Source of the DNA: an uncultured Alphaproteobacteria bacterium
GTDB taxonomy: Bacteria; Pseudomonadota; Alphaproteobacteria; Rhizobiales; Rhizobiaceae
Length of the DNA stretch: 6,113 nucleotides
Reading direction: 5' to 3'
Assembly (NCBI GenBank): GCA_929200335.1
Contig: CAKMZG010000056.1
Coordinates: forward strand, 1 to 6,113
Part shown: positions 5,942 to 6,113 of the stretch, one piece after another
Layout: each line of letters opens with the position of its first letter
How positions within the stretch are numbered: the first letter of the stretch is position 1
Translations under genes and position numbers: made by a program
Notes under the pieces: generated by a model
What the model was told of the DNA's origin: nothing
The model's input: the letters and a program-made list of their open reading frames with translations, nothing else
Database searches by the model: none

Positions 5942-6113
5942 GAAACTTGTGCAGATATTTGTACTGAGGAAGTCCGGTTTAGTGGAAAATATTTCCTTAA
6001 GTGAACTAGTCTCGATGTAATCTGACACCGTTCTCATATCAGGAAACTGAATTGAGAGCGGCAGACCTCTTGAAGAGGACGCGGTTATCCGTTTTGATGG
6101 TAGTGCAAACCAA
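5942..6113. other. Right-edge region with consecutive potential RNA hairpins, no complete gene
   Basis: No complete gene is seen. The sequence can fold on the plus strand into several adjacent hairpins. GGAAA/TTTCC is at 5984-5996. A long one at 6021-6065 has TCTG/CAGA, an ACA bulge, a nine-pair helix CCGTTCTCA/TGAGAGCGG with one G-U pair, a 2x2 internal loop, and TCAG/CTGA capped by a GAAA tetraloop. CCTCT-TGA-AGAGG (6066-6078) abuts it, then GCGG-TTAT-CCGT (6081-6092). None has a following U tract. Coding is ambiguous. The plus frame from 6051 is open to the edge, contains ESGRPLEEDAVIRFDG and uses locally favoured codons. It has no standard start codon and an in-frame TGA just before it. 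A minus-strand frame is open from the edge to TCA at 5882. Alternatives are a leader of the next gene, a small RNA, or a decayed gene. Confidence 0.45.

Noticed and set aside
5966..5977. GAGGAAGTCCGG resembles the P4 strand of RNase P RNA (GAGGAAAGTCCGG)
   Set aside because: One base is missing from the motif, and neither the P1-P3 region before it nor the P5-P11 conserved segments after it can be found.
5964..5988. CTGAGGA followed by GGAAAA as a possible hammerhead ribozyme core
   Set aside because: No stem II closes between CTGAGGA and the GAAA, and the base before the putative stem I does not fit the NUH cleavage rule.

Overview
The window is ordinary chromosomal sequence from an AT-rich alphaproteobacterium. 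It most likely belongs to the Hyphomicrobiales (Rhizobiales), judging from three things. One is a D,D-carboxypeptidase fused to a SPOR domain. Another is a clpS-clpA pair in which ClpA carries an IGF-type ClpP loop and a basic tail ending in VPKLPKK. The third is the codon preference (CGT, GGT, GAT and GAA are common). No species is assigned. There are no rRNA or tRNA genes, CRISPR arrays, insertion sequences or phage genes.

Layout. Positions 1-204 hold the end of an intergenic stretch and a strong intrinsic terminator serving the minus strand. A penicillin-binding D,D-carboxypeptidase with a SPOR domain occupies 205-1614 on the minus strand and starts with GTG. A divergent, very AT-rich regulatory region of about 430 bp (1615-2044) separates it from the plus-strand Clp genes. 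clpS (2045-2383) encodes the N-end-rule adaptor and clpA (2513-4942) encodes the AAA+ unfoldase of ClpAP. Their 129-bp gap contains a heat-shock-like promoter match and a 9-bp inverted repeat. A clear intrinsic terminator (4969-4999) ends the clp unit. An independent enoyl-CoA hydratase/crotonase gene follows (5150-5941). The last 172 bp contain no complete gene but hold a striking series of potential RNA hairpins.

How the genes work together. ClpS binds proteins with destabilising N-terminal residues and delivers them to the ClpA N domain. ClpA unfolds them and threads them into ClpP, which is encoded elsewhere. The carboxypeptidase trims peptidoglycan stem peptides in the periplasm, and its SPOR domain probably directs it to septal, denuded glycan. 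The crotonase belongs to fatty-acid or aromatic-acid CoA-thioester catabolism and has no visible functional link to the Clp genes.

The points most worth a second look are: a non-canonical first pore loop in the ClpA D1 ring; the sigma-32-like promoter and 9-bp dyad in the clpS-clpA gap; a ten-codon leader ORF whose stop overlaps a possible GTG start of clpS; and the structured right-hand edge. I found no convincing new multi-gene system here.
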